This document shows, in pieces, positions 9,490-18,970 of a DNA stretch of 64,000 bases. The translations under genes and the position numbers were made by a program. The stretch is from JADCRZ01 sp965200945 (GTDB lineage: Bacteria; Bacteroidota; Bacteroidia; Chitinophagales; Chitinophagaceae), in NCBI GenBank assembly GCA_965200945.1, contig OZ241749.1, positions 62,001 through 126,000 of the forward strand, given 5' to 3'. Position 1 is the stretch's first letter, and every line of letters begins with the position of its first letter. The notes beneath the pieces are model-generated. The model saw nothing but the letters and a program-made list of their open reading frames with translations. It was not told the DNA's origin and searched no databases.

Positions 9490-10233
9490 GGCAGAATTAA
9501 AAACGGTTCAGGGATGCGAGCCGGTCACCAAAATCATGCTGGTTGGATCAAAAAGATCAGAGAGGAATTTGTTTTGCCACGTAAATCGGGAACACATTTC
9601 TAGCGACGGCCAGGGCAGGAAAGTCGTAAGCGGCCGGGGCGGGGTCTTTATCCATTGAAGCGGCTGTTTTGCAACATGAAACACCGCCACACGGGGAGCC
9701 TTACTTCTTCCCGGAAACGCCTGTGTGCACATCGTGTTCTGGCGTTTTCAGCGCAGATCCTTCCCTGCCGGCTTGTTCTGATAATTGGGGAATTATATAC
9801 ATGAAAGGTAGAAAATCATACAGGGACAGGTTGGAATCAGGCCATCCGGCAGTTGCGTTGAAGCTGACCGGAATCTATTACAGAGTGCATATCCTCATAG
9901 AACTTAGGATTGTATACAGTGGCATAGCAATATTATCCGATAGTACATACCGTGTGTAAGAAAAGTGAGTCAGGAGAAGTCTGTGCAAATGTCGCTTCCC
10001 GGTCGGTTCATGAGCTCAGAGGACAGCGCGCCGGAGACCAAGCGCTGATCCGGCCCTTGGATTACCCCTGTATCGGATTGATATTGTTGGATGCCGGAAT
10101 GCCGTCAAAGGGAATTTATAACATGGATGGAAGTCAGCCTGCCGGATAACAAAGCAGCTGACACCTGTTTTCTTCGCTGTGTGAGTGGATGCATATGGCA
10201 TCTGCTGGTTTGCCTGTGATGCTGTGAAAACTG
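9490..10233. other. Intergenic region without recognisable genes
   Basis: About 740 bases in which I find only short frames with no family resemblance. The promoter of the pta operon (leftward) and that of the LEA14-like gene (rightward) should be inside it. Confidence 0.5.
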
Positions 10234-11181
10234 ATGAGTATGAAATATAAAAAGTGGTTGATAGGTGCTTTTTTGCTGGTGATGCTTTGTTTGGGTGGAT
10301 GGTTGTGGTGGAGGACGCCTTCCGCGGCTCCGGCCAGGAAGAGTGTAGTGAGCAAGCTGATGCCGGAAGTAAAAGTAGGAAGCATGAATGTATCGGATAT
10401 CGACCCAAATCATATCAAAATGACTGCAAAGGTCAGCATCAAAAACACGCTTCCGTTCGAACTCCGGACGCACAACCTTTCGTATGAAATTTTTATAGAT
10501 TCTGTGAAGGTGCTGCAGGACGCGTATAAAAAGCCGATCAGCATCCGCTCTCACGACAGCACGACGATCGAGCTGCCCATGGAACTGCTGGCTCCGCAGA
10601 TGGCAAAGATCCTCCGCTATTTCGACCAAAGAAAAATAGACAGTGCAGACTATACAGTAAAAACCCATTTTACGGTAGAGGTGCCGGTGACAGGCGACCG
10701 GGAGTTCAGCCCCGATTTCTCCAAACGCATGCCCGCCCTGCATTTGCCGAATATAAGAGTGACGGATGTGGACATGAACGTATTGAAACTAAAAAAGAAG
10801 GGCGTCGATATACAGGTGCTGGCGGAGAATCCCAACCTGTTTCCGATAAAAATGAAGGAAGGTACTTTCAGGTTCACGGTGGAGAATGACATGGAATTGG
10901 ATGGAGTACTGGAAAAGATCATCGTTATCCCTGCACACGGAAGCCAAGCGATTTCCCTTCATGCAGACCTCAAAAAAGGAAAAGTGTTGAAAATGGGCTG
11001 GAAGATGCTGACTGCAAAAGATGATACGCATTTTACCTATGCTTTTCAATGCGGGCTTTTGTCGGATAACGGGATGCTGAACAACAGCAAGATTGCTATG
11101 ACAGTGAACGGAACGCTCAACGAGTTGCTCCAATCCGTAAAAAACATGAAAAAGCAGGAAAGCGCCAAGCGTGATAGATAA
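10234..11181 (+). CDS. LEA14-like (late embryogenesis abundant type 2) membrane-anchored protein
   Basis: The 315-residue protein has one N-terminal membrane segment or uncleaved signal (about residues 8-27, rich in L and W), then two repeated beta-sandwich units. In each, a conserved V-x-D-x-N/D start (VSDIDPNHIKM, VTDVDMNVLKL) is followed by a polar strand and an N-P or N-T-L turn (KNTLPFELR, ENPNLFPIK). This is the LEA2/water-stress fold seen in many Chitinophagaceae lipoproteins and periplasmic proteins. The exact role is unknown. It stands alone, with a decayed gene downstream. Confidence 0.75.
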   Translation: MSMKYKKWLIGAFLLVMLCLGGWLWWRTPSAAPARKSVVSKLMPEVKVGSMNVSDIDPNHIKMTAKVSIKNTLPFELRTHNLSYEIFIDSVKVLQDAYKKPISIRSHDSTTIELPMELLAPQMAKILRYFDQRKIDSADYTVKTHFTVEVPVTGDREFSPDFSKRMPALHLPNIRVTDVDMNVLKLKKKGVDIQVLAENPNLFPIKMKEGTFRFTVENDMELDGVLEKIIVIPAHGSQAISLHADLKKGKVLKMGWKMLTAKDDTHFTYAFQCGLLSDNGMLNNSKIAMTVNGTLNELLQSVKNMKKQESAKRDR

Positions 11182-11545
11182 CCTGAATCCACATCGGTTC
11201 ATGAGATGATATAAAAGCGGACGGATTGCCGGGACTGCCCATCTTAACCTCGTTTTACAAACATATAGTGGAAGTGCCGACTCCTTCACCGTGCTCAATC
11301 CCAGCCTGCAGAAATTAAGGTCATGTGCAGAAGATCCGGAACCGCCGTGAAGGATGCGCTGTCTGCCACGTACATGACCGGACACCATCTTGCCTCCAAA
11401 ATAATTCGTGAAACAAGAAACCAGAATAGATCGATCCGGCTGGCCAGCGATATTTTACGGGCAGGTGCCGGCAGCGATTTACATCGAACTGCTCATCCAA
11501 TCAACAGCGCGATGGTTATACAATGTGAAGGCTTGTAGCCGCCAT

Positions 11546-11947
11546 AGTCAGAGCAAGTCAGTAAAGGCCGGCCAGGTAACAAAGGCGGAATCTCATTAAT
11601 GATTTTTCAGGTGTAAGGATTACCGTTAAGAATGGGGTTGTTACACTGAACGGCATATGTGCTACCGATAAAACAACAAAGATGGTGAAAGCCACTGCGG
11701 AATAACTGTATGGGGTAACCGCCGTTGTAGCCACATCGTTGTGGCGCCTGTTGTGATCGGCACCAACCAACTGACGAAGCGGTCGGTTGGCAGCATACTG
11801 AAAAAACGGGCCGGCGTAACAGCCATCACAAAAGACAACATCATTCAATTGCAGGGAAATATCCCGGCCGCGCAGCTCCGGCCACTGGCCGATTAAGCAA
11901 ACAGCGTTTATCCCTAAATGATCGAAAACTGGATATTGGTACAATAG
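11546..11947 (+). pseudogene. Decayed BON-domain protein gene
   Basis: Two BON-like repeats can be read only across broken frames. The first, DFSGVRITVKNGVV from about 11600, continues as TLNGICATDK in another frame because of one extra T near 11641, then meets TAA at 11703. The second, VVAPVVIGTNQLTKR to LKKRAGVTAITKDNIIQLQG, returns to the first frame from 11738 and ends at TAA 11894, with a matching tail beyond to TAG 11945. The order and spacing fit the small two-BON proteins common in this family of bacteria (from memory of their general pattern). At least two frameshifts and two stops make a working product very unlikely. The 360 bases before it show nothing recognisable. Confidence 0.7.
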
Positions 11948-12071
11948 TGGGACTATAGTGTCATATCTAAATGGCGACTCTACCGGAGCCTGTGCTATAT
12001 TACAGGGAACCGATGAAGCTGAGCAGAGCAGGAAGGGAGCTTACCTGTACTTATAAACAAAATAATTGATT

Positions 12072-14261
12072 ATGGCAAAAGAGCAGAAAATAGAGATCTG
12101 GGGTGGGATAGAATGTACGATGAACCGCGTTCAGAATGCATTCTTCGACCAGTGTGAATATGCAGGACATTATACAAGAGAAGGCGATATCGACCTTGTC
12201 GCTTCCCTGGGCATAAGCCGCTTGCGGTATCCTGTGCTATGGGAGAAACACCAGCCGAAGAAAGACAGCGTGATCGACTGGAACTTTGCAGGGAAGAGCC
12301 TGAACAGGCTGAGGGAATGCGGGGTGGAACCCATTGCAGGCCTTGTTCATCATGGAAGCGGACCGGTCTTCGTTAATTTTTTCGACGGAAGCTTCGAGGA
12401 GGGCCTAGCTGCATATGCAAGGCTGGTGGCGGAAGCGTTTCCCTGGATCCGCTACTATACGCCGGTAAATGAACCCCTCACCACTGCCAGGTTCTGCGGC
12501 CTGTACGGCCACTGGTATCCGCACCACAAAAACGATCTGAGCTTTTACAGGATCCTGTTGAGCGAATGCCGCGCAACCGTCATGGCCATGAAGGCCATCA
12601 GGCAGGTTAACCCCGATGCACAGTTGATTCAAACAGAAGACCTGGGGAAAACCTACAGTACCCCATTGCTGCAACACCAGGCAGACCTGGAAAACAGGCG
12701 CCGCTGGCTGTCGTACGACCTCCTGTGCGGCAGGGTACGTCCGGGTCATTTGCTATGGGAATACCTCACCGCAAATATCGGGCTTGATAAAAACGAGCTG
12801 GAATACTTTACCATCAACCCCTGCATTCCGGATGTGTGTGGGTTTAATTATTACGTCACTTCAGAGCGGTACCTCGACGAAGACCTTTCGAAGTATCCGG
12901 CCTCCTCTCATGGAAGCAATGATCACCACCACTATGCCGATGTGGAAGTGGTACGCGTTCGGGTAAACCACGAAACGGGCGCTTACGCGGTCATCCGGGA
13001 GGCGTACGATCATCTCGGGTTGCCAATGGCCATCACCGAATGCCATCTGCACTGTACCCGGGAAGAACAGATGCGCTGGTTTTATAACATGTGGCAGACC
13101 GTCTGCACCCTTCGAAGCGAGGGAGTGGATATCAGGGCTCTTACCGCCTGGGCCCTTTTCGGTTTGCACGGGTGGAACAACCTCGTCAGAACACCCGGAG
13201 GTACCTACGAACCGGGCATCTTTCATCTCAGGAACAACCGATTAAAACCTACCGCACTTGTCTGCCTGCTGCAGGATCTTGCCAGGCACGGTTCCTGTGA
13301 TCATCCTGTACTGCAGGCGGAAGGATGGTGGAAAAGAGAGGAGCGGTTGATCTATCCATCCGCGAACGTGGTGGAAATAAACAGCGGCCCGGATAGTCTT
13401 CTTTCTCCGCCGCTACTCATCATAGGTGAACAAGGTTCGCATGGCGGCATGATCAGCGATGCCTGTGCGGAGCGGAACCTGCACCATGTGCTGCTAGGCT
13501 GGCACCAGATAGAGAACGGTGAAGGAGGCATACAGCACACCCTACAGGAACTTCAGCCATGGGCGGTGATCCATTCCCCGGAATGCCTGCCCCGGACCGG
13601 AAGCGGAAGTGGCGATCCAAATTCTTTTTCCCGGAACGAGTATTTTAGTCTGGCCAGGTTTTGCGAGGCCCGTCAGGTAAAGCTGGTCAGCATGGCAAGC
13701 GATGTGGTACACGAAGCAGGCGGGGTTCAGGTGGCGGAATTCGCCGGCGTGCTGCCTTCCCTCGCTACAGGTCTTACACTGGCGCAGATGCTGAAAAAAG
13801 GGCTGTCTCTTAATCCTGGCGGACTGGTTGTGAGAACCGGTTATATTTTCGGGCAGCGGAATGGCGGTCATTTATTGCATACGTTGCTGGCGGAAGAAAA
13901 ACCGGGTAGCCATGCCCAGGCAGGCTTCGGCAATAAAATCGCGCTTTCCTTCCTGCCTGATCTGATCCATGCCATGCTCGACCTGCTGATAGACAACGAA
14001 ACCGGAACAGTCAGGCTGGTGAACAAGGAAACAGGTAGCAGAAAAGAGACCATACGCAGGCTGACGGCTGCTTTTCCTGCATATGCCGCGATCCGGAAGC
14101 ACGCTGGATCGTCCGGAAGGGGCACTGTGATGCCAAATCACCTGTTTCACCTGCGGGTGGATACGGATAGAGAATGCTGCCTGCCGCTCCTGGAGGATGC
14201 ACTGCATACCCATTTTACCCCGCTTGCAAAGATAGGCCGGCCCAAAGCTATAGCGGTATGA
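12072..14261 (+). CDS. Glycoside hydrolase family 1-like / RmlD-like sugar-nucleotide reductase fusion
   Basis: The protein has 729 residues from ATG 12072; a TTG two codons earlier is a less likely start. Residues 1-400 resemble GH1 beta-glycosidases: the acid/base motif is TPVNEP with Glu134, and the nucleophile motif is AITECH with Glu323. Residues about 440-725 resemble RmlD/NAD-dependent epimerase-reductases, starting with a modified Rossmann loop (LLIIGEQGSHGG in place of GxxGxxG) and including a parallel-strand segment with FCEARQVKLVSMAS. Both halves are full length, so this is a true bifunctional architecture. The substrate is unknown. The absence of a signal peptide places it in the cytoplasm. 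Confidence 0.85.
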   Translation: MAKEQKIEIWGGIECTMNRVQNAFFDQCEYAGHYTREGDIDLVASLGISRLRYPVLWEKHQPKKDSVIDWNFAGKSLNRLRECGVEPIAGLVHHGSGPVFVNFFDGSFEEGLAAYARLVAEAFPWIRYYTPVNEPLTTARFCGLYGHWYPHHKNDLSFYRILLSECRATVMAMKAIRQVNPDAQLIQTEDLGKTYSTPLLQHQADLENRRRWLSYDLLCGRVRPGHLLWEYLTANIGLDKNELEYFTINPCIPDVCGFNYYVTSERYLDEDLSKYPASSHGSNDHHHYADVEVVRVRVNHETGAYAVIREAYDHLGLPMAITECHLHCTREEQMRWFYNMWQTVCTLRSEGVDIRALTAWALFGLHGWNNLVRTPGGTYEPGIFHLRNNRLKPTALVCLLQDLARHGSCDHPVLQAEGWWKREERLIYPSANVVEINSGPDSLLSPPLLIIGEQGSHGGMISDACAERNLHHVLLGWHQIENGEGGIQHTLQELQPWAVIHSPECLPRTGSGSGDPNSFSRNEYFSLARFCEARQVKLVSMASDVVHEAGGVQVAEFAGVLPSLATGLTLAQMLKKGLSLNPGGLVVRTGYIFGQRNGGHLLHTLLAEEKPGSHAQAGFGNKIALSFLPDLIHAMLDLLIDNETGTVRLVNKETGSRKETIRRLTAAFPAYAAIRKHAGSSGRGTVMPNHLFHLRVDTDRECCLPLLEDALHTHFTPLAKIGRPKAIAV

Positions 14262-14337
14262 TGCCCGTCTCCTTTTTTGTTGGAAGGGATATTGAGTAAC
14301 TTGTATATCATGCCTGAACAGGCAAAAACAGTAAAAA

Positions 14338-14790
14338 ATGAAAACAAGCGCACTCGTTATACCGGCTGTGGCCGGCACGTCGGCAATGACGTTGTTCAGC
14401 TGGCTTGCAGCGGAGGCCGAACAGGAAAAGTTTGAAGAGCCCGTGCTGCTCGCCGACCTGGAAAAAGATATGTTGCCTGCTGACCTTAAAAGGTTTGCCG
14501 GAGCTGCCGGATGGGCAACTCATTACGGCATCGGCCTCCTGTTTGCCGGGCTGTACACGTACCTGCGCCGGAACAATGCTGTACATCCCCTGCTGAAAAG
14601 CGGCGTTGTTTTCGGTGCGCTCAGCGGGCTTGGAGGAATAGCAGTCTGGAAAACCGTTTTTATGCTGCATCCCCGTCCTCCACGCATCCGGTCGAAATCC
14701 TTTTACAGGCAGCTGTTCCTTGCCCACCTGATCTTTGGTATGGTGGTGCAGTCGGCGCTGAAACCAGATCGTTCCTCCAAACGCATCTGA
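14338..14790 (+). CDS. Small membrane protein of unknown function
   Basis: The 150-residue protein has about three to four hydrophobic segments (residues 5-22, 60-77, 88-108, 125-140) and a charged loop EAEQEKFEEP between the first two. I do not recognise the family. It follows the GH1/RmlD fusion by 76 bases on the same strand and converges with the pyruvate oxidase gene, whose stop is 7 bases away, so no terminator fits between them. Confidence 0.7.
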   Translation: MKTSALVIPAVAGTSAMTLFSWLAAEAEQEKFEEPVLLADLEKDMLPADLKRFAGAAGWATHYGIGLLFAGLYTYLRRNNAVHPLLKSGVVFGALSGLGGIAVWKTVFMLHPRPPRIRSKSFYRQLFLAHLIFGMVVQSALKPDRSSKRI

Positions 14791-14796
14791 TACCGG

Positions 14797-16536
14797 TCAA
14801 TCCCCGATCTCCTTCAGGTGTTTGATGTTTGATCTGACCGTTTCACCTACTTCGTCCCATTTGCCGCTCAGCATAAGCTTTGTCATGGAAAGCGCCATAC
14901 CGGCCACCATTTTCATTTCCACTTTGGGCGGCATAGCAAGCGCATTGGGGTCGGTGATCACGTTCACCAGCACCGGACCTGGGTGGTCAAAAGCTTCCTG
15001 CAGGCCTTTCTCCAGTTGCTCTGGATCGGAAACGGTGATGCCCCAAAAACCCATCGCCGTGGCGATCAGGGCAAAATCAGGATTCACCATATCCGTTTCG
15101 GAATCGGGCAGTCCGGCCACTTCCATTTCCAGCTTTACCATGCCAAGCGCGTGGTTGTTGAACACGATGATTTTGACCGGGAGGTTGTATTGTTTGATGG
15201 TAGCGAGATCGCCTAGCAGCATCGACAGACCGCCATCACCGCACATGGCTACCACCTGCCGGTCAGGACAGGCCAGGGCTGCACCGATCGCCTGGGGCAT
15301 GGCGTTGGCCATGGAGCCGTGGTTGAAAGAGCCGATCATGGTTCTTTTGCCGGTGCCCCGGATATACCGCGCGCTCCAGACGCAGCACATGCCCGTATCG
15401 ACGGTGAAGATGGCATCGTCACTGGCGATCCTGTTTACGAGGTGCCCCAAAAATTCGGGGTGGATAGCTGATTCTTTTCCTTTCGCTTCCACATATGTGA
15501 GCAGGTGCTGCTTTACTTTTTCATAGCCTGCCAGCTGCTCTTTCAGAAAAGCTTCATCGGCATTAACGTCAAGTAAGGGCATCAGGGCCTGCAGCGTGTG
15601 TTTTACGCTTCCCTGCAAACCCATCTCGAGCTTTGCCCGGCGCCCGAGCCGCTCGGGCTGGAGATCTATCTGAACGATCTTGTTCTTTACCGGCATAAAA
15701 GGCGTGTATGGAAAATCGGTTCCCAGCAGGATGACCAGGTCGGCTTCGTGCATGGCATGGTAAGCCGAAGGTAAACCCAGCAAGCCGGTCATGCCGACCT
15801 CGTACGGATTGTGATGCTGGATGCTCATCTTACCCCGGTACGAATACCCTACCGGAGCATGGAGCCTGGCTGCGAGCTGCACTACTTCATCATGCGCGTC
15901 TTCGGCGCCGATGCCGCAATACACGGCGATCTTTGTATATTGATTGATCAGCGAAGCCAGCGCCTGCAGTTCCTCGTCTGCCGGCCGCACAATGGCTTTC
16001 GGAAAGAAGTTTTTTACGGAGGTAAGTCCTTCTTCCGCATCCATGTTCGTGACGTCGCCGGGCAATCCCAGCACGGCCACGCCTTTGCGGTACACGGCGT
16101 GCTGAATGGCGGCCTGCGTCATGCGCGGCAATTGCTGCGGGGTAGTGGCGATCTGGTTGTAATGGCTGCAGTCGTCGAACAGTTTGATGGTATTGGTTTC
16201 CTGGAAATATTCGGTGCCGAACTCGTACGTGTTGCAGGTGGAGGCGATGGCCAGCACCGGCGCCCCCGAGCGGTGTGCATCGTAAAGTCCGTTGATGAGG
16301 TGTACATGTCCGGGACCGCTGCTGCCGGCGCAACAGGCGAGCCCGGTGAGCTGGGCTTCTGCGGCGGCGGCATAGGCGCCGGCTTCTTCGTGCCGCACAT
16401 GGATCCAGCGGATCCGGCCGTCGCGGCGGATCGCATCGTTGAGAAAATTGAGGCTGTCGCCCGTGACTGCATATACGCGCTGAATGCCGGCTTCCACCAG
16501 CATTTCGACCAATTGCTCCGCTACTTTTTTTGCCAT
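14797..16536 (-). CDS. poxB: Thiamine-pyrophosphate-dependent pyruvate oxidase/dehydrogenase (quinone)
   Basis: The 579-residue protein has the three-domain layout of the acetolactate synthase superfamily. The N-terminal Pyr domain carries the TPP-activating Glu in VRHEEAGAYAAAA (near residue 50), the central domain is FAD-binding, and the C-terminal PP domain has the Mg-TPP motif GDGGLSML ending in NN about 28 residues later. The closest family by length and motifs is PoxB, which oxidises pyruvate to acetate and CO2 and passes electrons to quinone. This fits a chromosome region that also carries pta-ackA. Another ThDP oxidase with a different 2-oxo acid substrate cannot be excluded. Confidence 0.85.
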   Translation of the reverse strand: MAKKVAEQLVEMLVEAGIQRVYAVTGDSLNFLNDAIRRDGRIRWIHVRHEEAGAYAAAAEAQLTGLACCAGSSGPGHVHLINGLYDAHRSGAPVLAIASTCNTYEFGTEYFQETNTIKLFDDCSHYNQIATTPQQLPRMTQAAIQHAVYRKGVAVLGLPGDVTNMDAEEGLTSVKNFFPKAIVRPADEELQALASLINQYTKIAVYCGIGAEDAHDEVVQLAARLHAPVGYSYRGKMSIQHHNPYEVGMTGLLGLPSAYHAMHEADLVILLGTDFPYTPFMPVKNKIVQIDLQPERLGRRAKLEMGLQGSVKHTLQALMPLLDVNADEAFLKEQLAGYEKVKQHLLTYVEAKGKESAIHPEFLGHLVNRIASDDAIFTVDTGMCCVWSARYIRGTGKRTMIGSFNHGSMANAMPQAIGAALACPDRQVVAMCGDGGLSMLLGDLATIKQYNLPVKIIVFNNHALGMVKLEMEVAGLPDSETDMVNPDFALIATAMGFWGITVSDPEQLEKGLQEAFDHPGPVLVNVITDPNALAMPPKVEMKMVAGMALSMTKLMLSGKWDEVGETVRSNIKHLKEIGD

Positions 16537-16725
16537 ACTGTTGTTTAAGATTTAAAAGTAAGCAGTTCCCTCCTTATCGGGGTTAATATAGTGTGAAACC
16601 AGCCGCAGATACCGTAAAAAGAAACACCGGGGCCGGCAATAATTTCAGGCCGGGCAGTTGTCATACGCAGTGGATGCGTAATTTGCAGCCTTTCAAAACC
16701 GGAAGGCAGCGGTGATTTCATCCAA

Positions 16726-17925
16726 ATGAGCGGTACACAACAGCAAGCAATACTCAGCGAAGGAAGGGTCGTCAGTCCGGATGGAAGGACCGTTTCTCCG
16801 CAACGGTTGCGGGTGGCGACCACCGTCTATTTCTTCCTCTCGGGTTTCGGTTACTCGAGCTGGGCTTCCCGCATCCCTTCAATCCAGCAGAAACTGCACC
16901 TGGATGAAGCGCAGCTGGGAACGGTACTGCTGGCGCTTCCGGTCGGGCTCATCGTTACCCTTCCTTTTACGGGGCGGATGCTCGGCCGGTTCAACTCGAG
17001 AAAGATCATGCTTCTAGGTGTCGTCTTTTTCAGCCTTGTGCTTTGCCTGCCCGGCTTTACCACCAACATTCTGCAACTGATCGCGGTGCTGTTCTGTTTT
17101 GGTTCGTCGCGCAACATGCTCAACCTGTCGATGAACGCACAGGCCGTAGGCGTGCAGGGGTTTTTCAGCCGGTCGATCATGACCACTTTTCACGCGGTGT
17201 GGAGCATAGCCGGTTTTGCCGGGGCAGGGGTGGGTTACCTGATGGTGAAATACAATGTGCCGCCCACCTGGCATCTTACGGCGATCGCGCTGGCTGTGCT
17301 GCTGACAGCCCTCCTCTTTTATCCGGCGACACTGCATCAGGAGCCGCTGACCACGGCGGAGAAAAAGCCTTTCTTTGCCTTTCCCGAACGGTCCCTGCTC
17401 AGCTTTGCCCTCATCTGTTTTGCCTCCATGGCCTGCGAGAATACCATGTACGACTGGAGCGTGATCTATTTCCAGAAAGCGGTGCATGCTACCAAACCCG
17501 CGGCCACGCTGGCGTTCGTGGTTTATATGGTGGCCATGACCCTGGGCCGGTTCACAGGCGACCGGCTGGTGGCGAGCCTGGGCGTGAGCAGGATACTGCA
17601 GGCCAGCGGCTGGCTCATCTTCGGCGGACTGATGACGGCGGTCTTGTTCCCTTTTCCGCTCACCGCCGGGCTGGGTTACGTGATGACCGGCCTGGGCGTA
17701 TCGTGTATTGTGCCGCTGGTGTTCAGGATCGCGGGCCGGTCGAAGACCTCAAGCAGCGGCCACGCCCTGGCTTCCATCTCTTCCATCGGGTATCTCGGTT
17801 TTCTGCTGGTACCGCCGTTGGTGGGTTTTGTTGCGCAAAAAGCTAATTTGCGCTGGTCATTCGGTATCATTGCCCTGTTGGGCATCCTGATCATCGCCAT
17901 GGTGCAGACGATCAGGGAAGAATAA
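16726..17925 (+). CDS. Major facilitator superfamily transporter
   Basis: The 399-residue protein has 12 predicted membrane helices and belongs to the MFS group that includes YbjJ/fucose-permease-like carriers. Visible landmarks are the first-helix motif FGYSSWASRIPSIQ and the loop GRMLGRFNSRKIML between helices 2 and 3. It starts 190 bases from the divergent pyruvate oxidase gene and is followed 13 bases later by a 2-hydroxyacid dehydrogenase, so uptake of an organic or sugar acid is a reasonable inference. Confidence 0.88.
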   Translation: MSGTQQQAILSEGRVVSPDGRTVSPQRLRVATTVYFFLSGFGYSSWASRIPSIQQKLHLDEAQLGTVLLALPVGLIVTLPFTGRMLGRFNSRKIMLLGVVFFSLVLCLPGFTTNILQLIAVLFCFGSSRNMLNLSMNAQAVGVQGFFSRSIMTTFHAVWSIAGFAGAGVGYLMVKYNVPPTWHLTAIALAVLLTALLFYPATLHQEPLTTAEKKPFFAFPERSLLSFALICFASMACENTMYDWSVIYFQKAVHATKPAATLAFVVYMVAMTLGRFTGDRLVASLGVSRILQASGWLIFGGLMTAVLFPFPLTAGLGYVMTGLGVSCIVPLVFRIAGRSKTSSSGHALASISSIGYLGFLLVPPLVGFVAQKANLRWSFGIIALLGILIIAMVQTIREE

Positions 17926-17938
17926 AAAACTGGACAGG

Positions 17939-18898
17939 ATGAAAGTATTCATTACAAGAGCGATCCCCGGCAACGGGTTGAAATTATTAGCGGACGCAGG
18001 CATCGAAGCCGTGCAATGGACCGAGAAGCGGGGCCTGAGCCAGGAAGAGCTGATAGGGCACTGCCAGGGCTGCGATGCCCTGCTGAGCGTGGGCCAGAAC
18101 AAGCTCGACAAAATCTTTCTGGAAGCATGCAAACACCTGAAAGTGGTTTCCCTGCTGTCGGTCGGGTTCGACAACCTCGATGTGGCAGAAGCAAAGCGGT
18201 TAGGCATCCCTGTTGGGAATACTCCCGGTGTGCTCAACAATGCCACCGCGGATACGGCGTTCCTGCTGATGCTGGCCGCCTCGCGCAAAGCTTTCTACCT
18301 GCACAAAAAGATCCTGCGGGGCGACTGGGGTTTCTATGAACCCATGACCGACCTGGGCATCGAGATCTGGGGGAAAACGCTGGGCGTGTTCGGACTTGGT
18401 AAGATCGGGCTGGAAATGGCCCGGCGGTGCAGGGGTGCTTACGGCATGAAGGTCATCTATCACAACCGGCACCGCAATGAGGAGGCGGAAAAGGAAACAG
18501 GCGCACAGTTCGTTTCCTTTGATGAACTGCTGGCGCAAAGCGATGTGCTCACCGTGCATACGGCGCTCACCCCCGAAACCAGAGGTAAATTCGACCGGGC
18601 AGCTTTTCAGAAAATGAAACCGGACGCTATCTTTATCAATACCGCCCGGGGTGGCATTCACAACGAAGCAGATCTGATAGAGGCGTTGCAGAACCGTACC
18701 ATCTGGGGCGCAGGGCTTGATGTGACCGATCCGGAACCTATGCATGCCGGCAATCCGCTGCTGAACATGCCGACGGTTGCGGTTCTGCCGCATATCGGCT
18801 CGGCCACAGTGGAAGCCCGCAACGGCATGACCGAGCTGGCCATAAAGAACGTGATCGCCGGATTGCGCGGAGAGCCGCTGCCACACCCGATCAGCTGA
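17939..18898 (+). CDS. D-isomer-specific 2-hydroxyacid dehydrogenase (glyoxylate/hydroxypyruvate reductase-like)
   Basis: The 319-residue NAD(P)-dependent oxidoreductase has the dinucleotide loop GVFGLGKIGLEMA near residue 145, the substrate Arg in NTARGG, the Glu of the DPEPM segment and the catalytic His in LPHIGSAT. Sequence and length fit D-glycerate dehydrogenase/glyoxylate reductase. It is almost certainly co-transcribed with the MFS gene just upstream. Confidence 0.93.
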   Translation: MKVFITRAIPGNGLKLLADAGIEAVQWTEKRGLSQEELIGHCQGCDALLSVGQNKLDKIFLEACKHLKVVSLLSVGFDNLDVAEAKRLGIPVGNTPGVLNNATADTAFLLMLAASRKAFYLHKKILRGDWGFYEPMTDLGIEIWGKTLGVFGLGKIGLEMARRCRGAYGMKVIYHNRHRNEEAEKETGAQFVSFDELLAQSDVLTVHTALTPETRGKFDRAAFQKMKPDAIFINTARGGIHNEADLIEALQNRTIWGAGLDVTDPEPMHAGNPLLNMPTVAVLPHIGSATVEARNGMTELAIKNVIAGLRGEPLPHPIS

Positions 18899-18970
18899 TA
18901 TGCCGAAAGGGCACCGCAGCTGCGGTCTCTTTCTTTACTAATTTCGATTACTGCATCTAAACCGCTCCAT

